Assembly: GCF_001039355.2 (NCBI RefSeq)
Contig: NW_019775965.1
Location: forward strand, 61,661 to 125,660
Direction: 5' to 3'
Length of the DNA stretch: 64,000 nucleotides
Source of the DNA: Lingula anatina
Taxonomy: Eukaryota; Brachiopoda; Lingulata; Lingulida; Lingulidae
Numbering within the stretch: position 1 is the first letter of the stretch; each line of letters starts with the position of its first letter. The notes beneath the pieces are model-generated. The model saw only the letters and a list, made by a program, of their open reading frames with translations. It did no database searches and was not told where the DNA came from. Both the position numbers and the translations under genes were made by a program. Shown here in pieces: positions 1 through 11,456 of this stretch.

Positions 1-922
1 AATGTTACATCAAAATGGACAGAAATCTTTTTGCACTGCTACTACAAAAATTATGAAAAGAAAACTGTGTTACTTATTATTTTTAACTTACAAGTATGAT
101 TTTTAAGATTGGCATGCAGTTCAAATTAGAAAGCCAGCTCAATTGGGTTGTCATTTATTATTGAATTATACAATTTTGTGTGAAACTTTCATTTTTCTCA
201 TTCTGGCATTTTCAAAGTGTGAACTTTAACTCCCATGGGCCTGAAGCCTTATGCTTGTTACACATTTTACTTACATTGGTATTACCTGTTGAGCATAATT
301 AAAATTTGATGTTGAATTTGTAGTTAAGCATAATGTATTTTTACATCAGAATTGACAGTAGCCTATTTTTTTGCATTGTTATTTCCTGCTTTTTGTCTGT
401 ACATTTGACAGCTTTGCTGCCTTGTTTGTTATTATTTTTCAATTTAATTTTTTTGTAAAGCAAATCTAAATTTTTCGTTTCTTTAATTTAATGCAGTATT
501 CTGAACAGATTGAAAATATGATGTTTGCCCTTAGTTTGTTATTGTCGCAATTCATTAAAATGGATAATACACTTGCTGTAACTTTGCTTTGACATAAATT
601 CGGGTTTAAATTTAAATGATATCATATCAAATATTGTCATACTAAACATATTCATATTTACAAGAGAAAGCATACTTTTTACTGTTTTTATAGTTGTCAT
701 CACAAGGATGCCATGGAATTTAAAAATCAGTTGTTTAAATGTTTACAAAAGATATGGTAAATAGTGAACCTAGAACAGTATTAAATGATGTTAATACTGT
801 AAGCTGTGCATATTAAACCTTATTTCAGTGCTTTAAACTTTTCTTACTTTCAACTATGCCTGTTAATTGATTTTATTTCAGGGTACTGCATAGGCTTTGG
901 GACAGTGCATTTCAATATGAAT
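1..922 (+). other. Upstream intron and 5' leader of the CDK1 gene
   Basis: AT-rich sequence with no coding signal. A 3' splice site ending in ATTTCAG at 881 precedes the start codon, so bases 882-922 are probably the 5' UTR part of the first coding exon. The transcription start and any leader exon are not recognisable. Confidence 0.5.
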
Positions 923-2706
923 ATGGATGATTATGTCAAAATAGAAAAGATTGGAGAAGGTGAAGTTTTCCAAGAAAATATTTGTTCCCATCATTAGTTT
1001 ACTGAGACTAAAGTTGTGTGTTTAAAAAGTAATATGTATTTCAAGGGGACTCAAGAAGTTTTAAATTTATTTATACATGTTTTGGGGCTCAGAAATGAAG
1101 GCCTAACTGGGCTTTGTAAGCAGCTGTGAATGTTAAACTTGATTGGTAAAGTTGGTCATATTGATGCTAAATTTTTAAAAAATACTTATGAACCTTTTTT
1201 TTTCACCTATAGGAACCTATGGGGTTGTGTACAAAGGTAGAAATAAAAAGAACAACAAAACTGTTGCACTGAAAAAGATCCGTCTGGAGAGTGAAGAGGA
1301 AGGAGTCCCATCAACAGCAATTCGGGAGATTTCTCTCCTGAAGGAATTACAGCATCCAAATGTTGTGAAGTAAGGAGACGGTTAACATTTTTATATTTTG
1401 TGCATATGATGTACGTCTTTTAATATAATGGTTGAGTATGGACATGGAATGATTTTATTTTGTTATAGGGACTAAACTTGGTTTGTGTTAAAAAAAACCT
1501 GTCTTTAAGTTTCATATTTTAAGTTATAATGGAGGTCTGTGGACTCTATTGAAGCTTAATTGAAGCTGTGTACATACTCTCTTATATAAATGTTATCCAA
1601 ATACTGTATTTTTTTTTTTAACTGTAGAACAAAGAGAGGGGTCAATGCTTTTTTTAAGTCTGTCACTTATTACATGCAGTGTTAACATATCACAGTACTG
1701 TGCACTTTTATATTATTTTCAGTTTGGAAGACATCTTGATGCAAGAGAACAAGTTGTACTTAGTATTTGAGTTCCTATCCATGGACTTGAAAAAATACAT
1801 GGACTCCATTCCCTCAGGCCAGTACATGGACAAGATGCTTGTCAAGGTATGAACTTTACACACCTGTAACACTTTTGGTAACCATTGATTAGTTTCTTTT
1901 TTCCTTTGAATCTTCACTTGTGATAAGACTTTTTTTTAAAGGAAAATCTTAAAAACAGTTTACCAAACAGATTCACTTATTTTATCATACTTATATTACA
2001 TATTTGATAATGGAGCAGTTTTGATAGTATTTGATTAAATAACATACTTTACCTACACCCCCACTTTTTTTTTTGTCTCCAATAACATGCCATTTCTTTT
2101 CTATAACTTCAGAGCTATTTATATCAGATCACCCAGGGAATTTTGTTTTGCCACCAGAGACGTGTGCTTCACAGAGACCTGAAGCCACAGAATCTGCTGA
2201 TAGATAACAAAGGAGTCATCAAACTGGCTGACTTTGGTCTGGCAAGGGCTTTTGGTATCCCAGTCAGGGTGTACACTCATGAGGTAGGGTTTAGGCGGTC
2301 AAAAATGATATGTAAATTTGTACTTCCATAAAATTTCTTATATAGTTTGAGAGAATTGCAGTCTGTTAAATAATCATGCCAAGCATGCCATTTGATAAGG
2401 TAGAGTAGTAAAACAGTAGAACAAAGTGTGAATATTAAAAAAAAAAAAAATTCCATACCAGTGATGCATGTAAATTGTTGAAATACAACAATGACTAGCT
2501 GAAAAAGGAAAATATCTACTTTCATTTCATTATTATTTCCAGGTTGTGACCCTGTGGTATCGAGCACCCGAAGTCCTCCTTGGCTCCCAGCGGTATTCCA
2601 CACCCATAGATGTGTGGAGCATAGGCTGCATCTTTGCCGAGATGGTCACCAAGGTCCCCTTGTTCAGGGGAGACTCTGAAATTGACCAACTTTTCAGAAT
2701 TTTCAG
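923..2706 (+). CDS. CDK1: Cyclin-dependent kinase 1, 5' five coding exons (C-terminus missing)
   Basis: Exons at 923-959, 1213-1369, 1723-1846, 2113-2283 and 2543-2706, all with GT-AG borders and matching phases, give about 217 residues. The protein starts [13 protein letters not shown], has the glycine loop GEGTYG (with the Thr/Tyr inhibitory pair), lysine in VALKKI, the exact PSTAIRE cyclin-binding helix, [19 protein letters not shown], and the activation-loop threonine in [22 protein letters not shown] together with [11 protein letters not shown] points to CDK1 rather than CDK2. CDK1 is the cyclin-B-dependent kinase that drives entry into mitosis. I chose the ATG at 923 because it matches the family N-terminus; an in-frame ATG lies two codons upstream at 917. 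CDK1 is normally about 300 residues, so roughly 80 C-terminal residues are absent. No exon for them is visible before the next gene begins at 3238, and an N at 2915 lies between. Confidence 0.9.
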
Positions 2707-2865
2707 GTAAAGGACAAACAAAACATAAGTCATTGGTCAATGAAAATAACAATAACGAATCTCAGATTTTTACTATTAACTGAAAGTCATTTTTATAATT
2801 TAACCACTATTTATTGTACCACCAGCGTTAGCGCTGGCGGTACACATGGTTTCGGTCTCGTCCGG

Positions 2866-2914
2866 ATCGTTCCGCCGGCTCCGCCGGCCCCGCCGGCTCC
2901 GCCGGCTCCGCCGG
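2866..2914. repeat. GC-rich CCGCCGG-type short tandem repeat next to an N
   Basis: A run of CCGCCGGCT/CCGCCGGCC units in otherwise AT-rich sequence. It stops abruptly at the N at 2915. A small hairpin (CCAGCG TTA CGCTGG-like) lies just upstream near 2822. Confidence 0.7.
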
Positions 2915-2915
2915 N
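2915..2915. other. Single N: unresolved assembly join
   Basis: One ambiguous base directly after a GC-rich short repeat. It lies exactly where the end of CDK1 and the start of the SBNO gene should be, so missing sequence here is likely. Confidence 0.75.
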
Positions 2916-3237
2916 TTTACCCTTTTCTCTTCTGAATGGGAGAAGTAGGGTCATTTCTGGATTTTGATATCTATAATTGTACGATTCCAGACTGTGTTAA
3001 TTTTTATCCAATTATTTATATAAATCTTAATATGGTAAAAAAAAAGTAAATTGTTTTTTATGAGATGAAGTGTTTTACATTTGCTTGGTCACATGATTGA
3101 CTATTGGATGTGGGATCAGATGGGACGTGGAAACCAGTAAAAACTTCTTTAGTCTCTTAATTAAGAAACGGTTGACTTTTTTACCATCTATACCAAAGAG
3201 AAAAAATAAAACTTGTTTTTCTATATTTTTATCATAG

Positions 3238-6200
3238 CCCTCTTGATGTGATCATTGATCAAATGGGAGGTCCCGACAGTGTGGCAGAGATGACAGGAAG
3301 ACGAGGAAGAGTGGTTCGTAGATGTCACACACTGACCCCATCTTATGAGCTACGAGACTCTGACTCTAATGGCGGAATGGACAGTCTAAATGTTAGAGAG
3401 GTATTACTATTAATTGTGTATGTCTGTTCAAAATAAACGGTACGAGACTTTGACTCTAATGGTGTAATGGACAGTCTAAATGTTAGAGAGGTATTACTAT
3501 TAATTGTGTATGTCTGTTCAAAATAAATGTTACGAGACCTTGACTCTAATGGTGTAATGGACAGTCTAAATGTTAGAGAGGTAATACTATTAACTGTGTA
3601 TGTCTGTTCAAAATAAATGACATCATGCTTTGGTCAGGTTTATACCTTGTTATTAAGATTGTTTACTCTTTTTAAATATGCATAAAAATCAAGTAAATCT
3701 AAGTGTGTTTGTTTATTTAGAGTTTTATGCTCTAAAGTACATTATTACGTAATACATAATTTAGGATTAACAAATTATTAAAGAAGCAGGTTATCAATTT
3801 TATTAATCAAATTTGCTTATACTATTTTTAAACTAAATGTATTAATATTTGCTGTTTAGAGAAATGCATTCATGGAAGGAAGGAAATTAGTGGCCATTAT
3901 TTCAGATGCTGCTAGCACAGGTAAGATGAAGTTGTTTTGGGAGTGGAAATGGTAATTGTTTAATTGAGGTCAGGAGGTCCACTGCCTCCAAACCAGCTGA
4001 CCACTTTGAGCAGACAATCTGGCTTTATTGAGAGGATGAAAAAGTAAAATAGACTAAAAAGTAAATCTTATCTGAAGAAATACAACTTTACACAATGAAA
4101 AACCCTGTTCACCACAGATGGATTGATTTTTTATTTCACTAATATGGTAATGACTATAATTTTGCCATCTTCTAGAAGCTTTTACTAGTTTGTTATCTCA
4201 TCCCTCATTGGCTGATTTCAGGAATTTCTCTTCATGCTGACCTGAGAGCAGCCAATCAGCGCCGCAGAATCCATTTAACTGTGGAGCTTCCATGGAGCGC
4301 AGACAAGGCGGTGCAGCAGTTAGGGAGGTCACACAGGTCAAATCAGAGTAGTGGACCTCTCTATAAACTACTTACAACAAATCTGGGTGGGGAGCGACGC
4401 TTTGCTGCAGCTGTAGCCAGGAGGTTACAGTCATTAGGTATGGAACTGAAATAGTTGAAAATGACTGCTCTGTAATAGGAGGCATTAGTTATGGAACTGA
4501 AATAGTTGAAAATGACTGCTCTGTAATTTGAGTCATTAGGTATGGAACTGAAATACTTGAAAATGACTGCTCTATAATATTGCTGGAGCAATCAAATTTT
4601 GATATTCATGAACATGATTACACCATATTTGAAAAGAAGTGAAGCTTTACTTTTATTCACAATTACTGCATTCTGGTTGTTAAACCCCGTTAGTAACCTA
4701 AGTTTCTGAATTTTTTTTAAATTTGACTTCCTGCAGTCAAAGATTTAAACTTCTGATGGTTTTCATTGTGAAGATTCTAAATACATTGAGAGCTGGGTAC
4801 CTACAGTAGTATAAACCTATGCCTGTGTTGCATGTTTGAGGTTCTCTTGAGGGTGTTGGCCTATGTTTTAAAAACCATAATTTTCTGTTTACCTGTACAA
4901 AAACTTTTTTATTTATTTATTTGATGTGAGGTAGGTGTTTTATTAACATACATTGCCATTCCTGTGATGCCATGCAGTTTTCTGAAGTTTTTCTCATTTT
5001 CACTGTGAACTCTTCTTTCTTTTCCACCAGATATTCCATTGTTCTTTTCATGTCAGGCACTGTAACCAAGGGAGACAGGTGAACTTTTCTTTCTCTTCCA
5101 TCAAATATTCCATTGTTCTTTACATGGCAGGTGTTCTAACCAAGGGAGACAGGTGAACTTTTCTTTCTCTTCAATCAAATATTCCATTGTTCTTTACATG
5201 GCAGGTGTTCTAACCAAGGGAGACAGGTGAACTTTTCTTTCTTTTCCACCAAATATTCCATTGTTCTTTACATGGCAGGTGCTCTAACCAAGGGAGACAA
5301 GTGAACTCTTCTTTCTTTTCCATCGAATATTCCATTGTTCTTTACATGGCAGGTGCTCTAACCAAGGGAGACAAGTGAACTCTTCTTTCTTTTCCCTCGA
5401 ATATTCCATTGTTCTTTACATGGTAGGTGCTCTAACTAAGGGAGACAGGTGAACTCTTCTTTCTTTTCCATCGAATATTCCATTGTTCTTTACATGGCAG
5501 GTGCTCTAACCAAGGGAGACAGGTGAACTCTTCTTTCTTTTCCACCAAATATTCCATTGTTCTTTACATGGCAGGTGTTCTAACTAAGGGAGACAAGTGA
5601 ACTTTTCTTTCTCTTCCATCAAATATTCCATTGTTCTTTACCTGCTAGGTGCTCTAACCAAGGGAGACAGGTGAACTCTTCTTTCTTTTCCATCAAATAT
5701 TCCATTGTTCTTTATATGGCAGGCGCTCTAACCAAGGGAGACAGGCGGGCTGCCACTGGAGCTGACCTGACAGAGTTTAACTTTGACACACCCTATGGGA
5801 GAGGAGCGCTACGTGCAATGTACCATGCAATATCTACAGTAAGTCTATTTTAGTCAGGATGATTGGTGCTGTATATTGTACAAATCCCTCAGAATGTGGA
5901 AAAAGCATGAAACTTAGTACAAATGTTCTTTGGACTATGCTGATTGTTTTTAAGGGTAGTGCTAAAAACTTCAAAGCGTTGCTTAGCAACTGTTGCTATG
6001 GAAGTTAATTAAATTAGTAACAAGCTAATTAGACCTTTCTTGTCTAGTTTAAGTGATTTAGAAAGGCTTTTAATAATGTTCCTAGCTTTCTTTTATTTTT
6101 AGAGACAACTAGTCCAAGGGGTTTCCCTGTCAAAAGTAACCCAGGAAAATTTTGACTTTGCTCAATTTAATGCAATAATGCAAGAGAGTCTCGTTCTCAT

Positions 6201-9200
6201 GGGAATGGTGGATGCAGATGCCATTCGAGCAGGAATTCCAGTAAAAGAGAAAGAGGCTGGTGATGTTGGAAGATTTCTGAATAGAATTCTAGGACTGGCT
6301 GTCCAGAAACAGAACCTGGTATGTAGGCACTGAATGTGAACTATTTTGATAGGCAGATATCCTCTTAAAGGAATACAATATATGTTTGACATATTTATAT
6401 CGCAAGTTTGTCATCTTGGAAATCTCAGCGATTTTCCCTTTATCTCCAATTAAGGTATTGTCAATACTGTTGATATAACATCATTTTGGAAAAGCTCATT
6501 ATTTACATCAGAGCTTGGGTATAGATTTTGCTTTAATTTGCTGTGATATTTGTGATGTTTATTTTCATATATACTTCACTTTTTTGCAGGCTTTCAGTTA
6601 TTTCACAGAAAGTCTGGAGACGGCCATCAATAGTGCAAAGAAGGAAGGCAGGTACAATGAGGGGCTGCTTGACATCACAGCAGCCTCCGTGCAGATAGTC
6701 GGGGAACCCCGGCAGGTTTTTAAGGAAGTCAACACAGGAACTTGTACAACAAAGTAGGTTATTGAAACTCAGAAAATTTGTAATTTGGAAGGTAGGAATA
6801 TTTGTTTTAAGTATAGAAAAGGGGAGGAAAATATATTCCGGAATGAAATAAAATGTTGGTGTTAGAAATATGGAAAGAAGAGGCCCTTGCTTGATCACTA
6901 GATAGAAACTTGTTGATGAAGAGTTGAAAAGTCATCCTGTTGGTAAAGAAATTCACACATTTAGTATTAAGAAACAATCCATTTTTACTTCCATCATTTT
7001 ACAAGTGACACGAAAACATTTCACAATATTTCACAGTCTGTATCTTTGTGTTTGGTGCAGACATGTTGTACTGAGTGTTGACAGAGGGATGAGCTGGGAA
7101 CGAGCCAAAACCAGAGCTGAACACCATTCTGGTCCACACGACGGCTTTTACGCCTCAAAGAGAGAGACCAGAGGAAAGAAATTGTATATTTTAGCCACAC
7201 AGAAAGATACATCAACTCATCTCTTCAAAGTTGCCAGGTATGGCGCTTAAATGCCTAAGGAAATATTAGGAAAAATCAAATATCAAAAAATGAAAGTTTT
7301 GAAAGTTCTTTAAAAGTTGACTGAGAAAGAGAAATGGTGCATGTATGAGGATTATATTTGATCAATTATTGATTGGAAATCGATTATTGCTCTCTTAAGA
7401 TAAAATGATGTAATTTTCTTGAAATTTCTGATTTTAGACCCAATACTGGTGTGTCATATTTTGATGAAGAGAAAGCTGAACTTTTTGCCAAATATGTCCC
7501 CATTAGCAAGGAAACTGCAGGTATGATAATCTCATCAGAATTATCCCTATTAGCAAGGAAACTGCAGGTATGATAATCTCATCAAAATTATCCTTATTAG
7601 CAAGGAAACTGCAGGTATGATAATCTCATCAGAATTATCCCTATTATCCCTATATAAATTTTTTTTTTGTGTGTGAAAAGCTTCATAGCCCTTGTATTCA
7701 AATGCATCTTTTTGATTAAGTGGTCTTTGTTTAATTCTGTATCCTCTTTATTATTCAGAGAAGCACTGGAAGGAACAGTATGCCCATGCTGAGTCACGGT
7801 GTATACATGGACCTCATTGCAAGAATGGACCAACTTGTTCAGGTACTGTTACTGTAATGTTAATGTACTAGTCACGGTGTATACATGGACCTCATTGCAA
7901 GAATGGACCAACTTGTTCAGGTACTGTTACTGTAATGTTAATGTACTAGTCACGGTGTATACATGGACCTCATTGCAAGAATGGACCAACTTGTTCAGGT
8001 ACTGTTACTGTAATGTTAATGTACTAGTCACGGTGTATACATGGACCTCATTGCAAGAATGGACCAACTTGTTCAGGTACTGTTACTGTAATGTTAATGT
8101 ACTAGTCACGGTGTATACATGGACCTCATTGCAAGAATGGACCAACTTGTTCAGGTACTGTTACTGTAATGTTAATGTACTAGTCACGGTGTATACATGG
8201 ACCTCATTGCAAGAATGGACCAACTTGTTCAGGTACTGTTACTGTAATGTTAATGTACTAGTCACGGTGTATACATGGACCTCATTGCAAGAATGGACCA
8301 ACTTGTTCAGGTACTGTTACTGTAATGTTAATGTACTAGTCACGGTGTATACATGGACCTCATTGCAAGAATGGACCAACTTGTTCAGGTACTGTTACTG
8401 TAATGTTAATGTACTAGTCACGGTGTATACATGGACCTCATTGCAAGAATGGACCAACTTGTTCAGGTACTGTTACTGTAATGTTAATGTACTAGTCACG
8501 GTGTATACATGGACCTCATTGCAAGAATGGACCAACTTGTTCAGGTACTGTTACTGTAATGTTAATGTACTAGTCACGGTGTATACATGGACCTCATTGC
8601 AAGAATGGACCAACTTGTTCAGGTACTGTTACTGTAATGTTAATGTACTAGTCACGGTGTATACATGGACCTCATTGCAAGAATGGACCAACTTGTTCAG
8701 GTACTGTTACTGTAATGTTAATGTACTAGTCACGGTGTATACATGGACCTCATTGCAAGAATGGACCAACTTGTTCAGGTACTGTTACTGTAATGTTAAT
8801 GTACTAGTCACGGTGTATACATGGACCTCATTGCAAGAATGGACCAACTTGTTCAGGTACTGTTACTGTAATGTTAATGTACTAGTTACAGTATATACAT
8901 GGACCTCACTGTAAGAATGGACCAACTTGTTCAGGTACTGTTACTGTAATGTTAATGTAATAGCCACAGTGTATACATGGACCTCACTGTAAGAATGGAC
9001 CAACTTGTTCAGGTACTGTTACTGTAATGTTAATGTAATAGCCACAGTGTATACATGTGCCTGAAGTACCTGAAGTACAAAGACTTCTGCGCGCGGGCAG
9101 AGTTAATTGTTTCCTACTGGCCTAACGTAACAGGGTTGCCTCAGCAAATATGTCCACAATAATAACTGCGGCCCTGGTAGAGGGTAATGTTTATATGTAT

Positions 9201-11456
9201 GCCTTGGTATTAATGAGAACATTTGCAATACATTGCCTAGGTCCCCATTATATTAACTAACTTTATTGATTGCCAGTTTTCTTTCCACCAAGGCAGTGTC
9301 AGCAAGAATTTAACATCACCATACAAATGAATTTTGAAATTTTGCTAATGACAGATAGGGCTAACACAAAGTTTTATAGTAAATCCTTCTAAAGTTTTAG
9401 AAACATGTGAAGGTATTTGTTGCCATGTACATGTTACAATCCATTGAATTTTATACTGTTACAGTATGTAGTATAGGGTGTAGATGGCATTAAATTGTTG
9501 GTGTATTGAAGAAATTGCAACCTTAAAGAATAAACACTTCTTGAATTAAGTAATTTTCATTGCTCTCATTTCTGTGTGATTTCAGTGGGCAGCAGGTGCT
9601 ATAAACTTCACCTGTTGTGTGGTGGAATTGTCACACTGATGTCACACCTGGAGACAGTGTTGACAAGAAATGCTGCTTCTTTTCACCTTAGGTATGGTTC
9701 ACTTTCTCTCCATCCCTCCCTCCCCCTCTCTCCATCTCTCTCTCCATCCCTCCCTCCCCCCTCTCTCCATCTCTCATTCTCCATCCCTCCCTCCCCCCTC
9801 TCTCCATCTCTCTATCCCTCCCCTCCTCTCTCCATCTTTCTCTGTTGTATTTTTTCTAAGCTTTCTTTGCTTAAAAAAATTATTTATTTATTAATAGATT
9901 TGTTAAGTTGTTTTATTTACAATTTTTTTCTGTACATCTAAAACTTGGTATTTATTATAGAAGTAAGTCAGAAAAAAATATTTTTCAAAATATTACAGTA
10001 AGGTGGAGTCCTCAATACGTGTTGTGAGAGTGGAGTTGGATGATGGGGAACGTGTTGTTGGTATTCGTTACCCAGAACTCCTCATTCCAATGGCGGAGAG
10101 AATGTTGCAGGAGCAGAAATTGGTGGAGACCTTGTCCCAGTCTCAGCTTGTAAGTTGGAAGTGTTTAGATATTACTGTCTGCAGCATTTCTTCTGGCCCC
10201 ATGCCATATGCCAGTATAAGGGAAGGACCCACACAAAAATGCAGTAGTATCGAAGTAGCAAAGAAGCATTAACGCAGTAGTGGTGTGGAGCATATTTGCA
10301 GTAGAAATGCAGTAAAGCCTGCTGCAATTCTTCTTCAAAAATTACCTAGGGTTGTACAGAGGAGGAGCATTAATGCAGTAGATTAGCAGCATGATAGAAG
10401 CATGTTTCAAATATGCTAATTAGCTCCCCAATCGAAGCAGATTTGAAGCATGTTTGCAGTACGATTGCAGAAGTCTACTGCGGATTGCAGTATGGTTGCA
10501 GTAGTCTACTGCGCTGGAGTATCTACTTCGTTTTCGTGCGGGCTCGAGAGCCATTGAAATTCTGTAAATAAGTCAAAAAGTTACTGATGATTGTTTCTGA
10601 AATAGTTTTGTAGACCCTTGTTGACCGATAGGGTCTATTTTCACAGGCTATTTTTTCACCGTAGATGAATATCAAAAACTTGGTGGATTTATGTTATATA
10701 AAAACAAAATTTTTTTGAAATTATTATTTTTTTTATTTTCATGCCAGTTAAATACATGTGAAAATATGATGTTGATTTTACTTTTTTTTCTTTTTTTGCA
10801 ATAAAGGTACTGTTTAGTATATTTCATTATTGACTAAATTGATCAGTGGATTGGTAGACAATTAGAATCATAAGATGATCATTTCATTTCAGTCTGTCGT
10901 CAATGGTCAGGTTATGAGAATTTCAAATACAACTCCTCCCACAATTAATCACTCCACTGTAGAACCAGCGACACTTGTAAACCAGAAATCCTTAGCAAGA
11001 GCCTTGAAACCACCTGTGACAATCAGAAATTTCTTCCAATCAGTAACGAAAACTGAAAGCAAAGCTGAGAGAGGATTAGTTGCAGAAACAGAAGGGAAGG
11101 AGTCATCATTTTCAGCTTTGTCTGCTGAAGCTGATGGTGGCTCAGCAGTAAATGAAAGTAGTGAAGCTGCAAACTCCAACAAGTTTACTTCAAATATCCC
11201 CCCTTCCTTTTCTTCAGATAGAGGGTCATCATTTTCTCAAAATAGAAAAAGAATTAGCTTGTCGAATCTCCCCAATGCAAAGGCTCCAAAAAGACAGAGG
11301 CAGAGCAACATCATGGCTTCTTTTGCAGCTGTAACCAAGAAAGAGGAGAATAAGAAATTCAAAGCAGCAATGTGCCCTATATGTGGGAAAGAATTTGAGA
11401 AGGGACTTTCAAATCAAGCACTGAATGATCACATAGACAACTGTATCATTGAGTGA
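3238..11456 (+). CDS. SBNO: Strawberry-notch-like helicase protein, C-terminal half, with PIP-like motif and UBZ4-type zinc finger
   Basis: Twelve exons join in phase: 3238-3400, 3860-3920, 4222-4437, 5723-5838, 6103-6318, 6590-6753, 7061-7237, 7438-7520, 7759-7842, 9586-9691, 9999-10149 and 10893-11456 (stop), about 699 residues. Strawberry-notch signatures appear in order: [59 protein letters not shown] (helicase motif VI), [41 protein letters not shown] proteins are nuclear DExH-like ATPases linked to Notch signalling and chromatin. The N-terminal half with the Walker motifs is missing; only helicase motifs V-VI onward are present. The last exon adds a Ser/Thr/Lys-rich tail with a TIRNFF PIP-like motif (about 11019-11036) and a CPIC...HIDNC finger (about 11373-11445) of the RAD18/UBZ4 C-x2-C...H-x3-C pattern, ending three residues later. 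Five tandem arrays disturb its splice junctions. Confidence 0.85.
3351..3620 (+). repeat. Three 90-bp tandem copies of an SBNO exon end plus donor
   Basis: Units start near 3351, 3441 and 3531. Each holds the last 50 bases of exon 3238-3400, the donor GAG|GTATTA (GTAATA in the third) and about 40 bases of intron. Read in the exon frame, the intron part reaches a TAA, so use of donor 2 or 3 would truncate the protein. Confidence 0.9.
4432..4580 (+). repeat. Three 51-bp tandem copies of an SBNO donor region
   Basis: Units begin at CATTAG near 4432, 4483 and 4534. The first holds the true exon end TTAG|GTATGG; the second has TTAGTTATGG, losing the GT-AG form, and the third keeps it. The intron part carries an in-frame TAG in ACTGAAATAG. 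Confidence 0.85.
5040..5740 (+). repeat. Ten 74-bp tandem copies of an SBNO acceptor region
   Basis: The ACCAAGGGAG motif recurs about every 74 bases (near 5066, 5139, 5213, 5287, 5361, 5435, 5509, 5583, 5657, 5731). Most units hold a pyrimidine-rich tract, an acceptor-like ATGGCAG, 22 bases of the exon start, then ACAGGTGAAC, which looks like a donor. Only the last copy runs on into the real exon (GACAGGCGGG), which starts at 5723. Copies differ by a few bases, so the array is not perfectly homogenised. Confidence 0.9.
5855..6080 (+). repeat. Dispersed ~225-bp repeat in an SBNO intron
   Basis: Contains GTTGCTTAGCAAC and a run ending TAGACCTTTCTTGTC. The same sequence lies in reverse at about 18860-19105. 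This is a non-coding interspersed repeat; I see no terminal repeats or RNA polymerase III boxes. Confidence 0.75.
7498..7640 (+). repeat. Three 47-bp tandem copies of an SBNO donor region
   Basis: ATTAGCAAGGAAACTGCAG|GTATGATAAT recurs at about 7502, 7549 and 7596. The first is the true end of exon 7438-7520; the others are downstream copies of exon end and donor. Confidence 0.9.
7793..9060 (+). repeat. 16-copy 78-bp tandem array of an SBNO exon end plus donor
   Basis: Units start every 78 bases from 7793. Fourteen are essentially identical, copies at 8885 and 8963 are diverged, and a partial copy starts at 9041. Each unit is the last 50 bases of exon 7759-7842, the donor TTCAG|GTACTG and 28 bases of intron. 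In the exon frame each unit meets a TAG (first at 7869-7871). In another frame the array is open for 371 codons, which is an artefact of the 26-codon period. Between the array and the next exon at 9586 there is only unrecognised AT-rich sequence plus a short motif shared with 15177. Confidence 0.95.
9705..9845. repeat. CT-rich (CCCTCC / TCTCTCCATC) microsatellite
   Basis: Low-complexity pyrimidine tract just after the donor at 9692. Its predicted Ser/Pro/Leu-rich reading frames are not genes. Confidence 0.9.
10195..10555. repeat. GCAGTA-rich interspersed element in the last SBNO intron
   Basis: About 350 bases with many GCAGTA/TACTGC words in both directions. The two ends are loosely inverted (left CCCACACAAAAATG, right CGTTTTCGTGCGGGC), as in a decayed MITE. 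No target duplication is clear. Confidence 0.45.

Noticed and set aside
7799-8914. Perfectly repetitive 371-codon open frame
   Set aside because: It is the 78-bp splice-junction array read in a frame different from the SBNO exon; the period of 26 codons keeps it open. No start context or known domain.
7793-9060. CRISPR-like regular array
   Set aside because: The units are contiguous tandem copies without unique spacers, in a eukaryotic gene.
9576-9941. Ser/Pro-rich open frames
   Set aside because: They read through an SBNO exon into the CT microsatellite past a good donor at 9692.
10150-10272. Extension of the SBNO exon past 10149
   Set aside because: A GTAAGT donor and loss of family similarity mark the exon end; the extra codons are intron and repeat.
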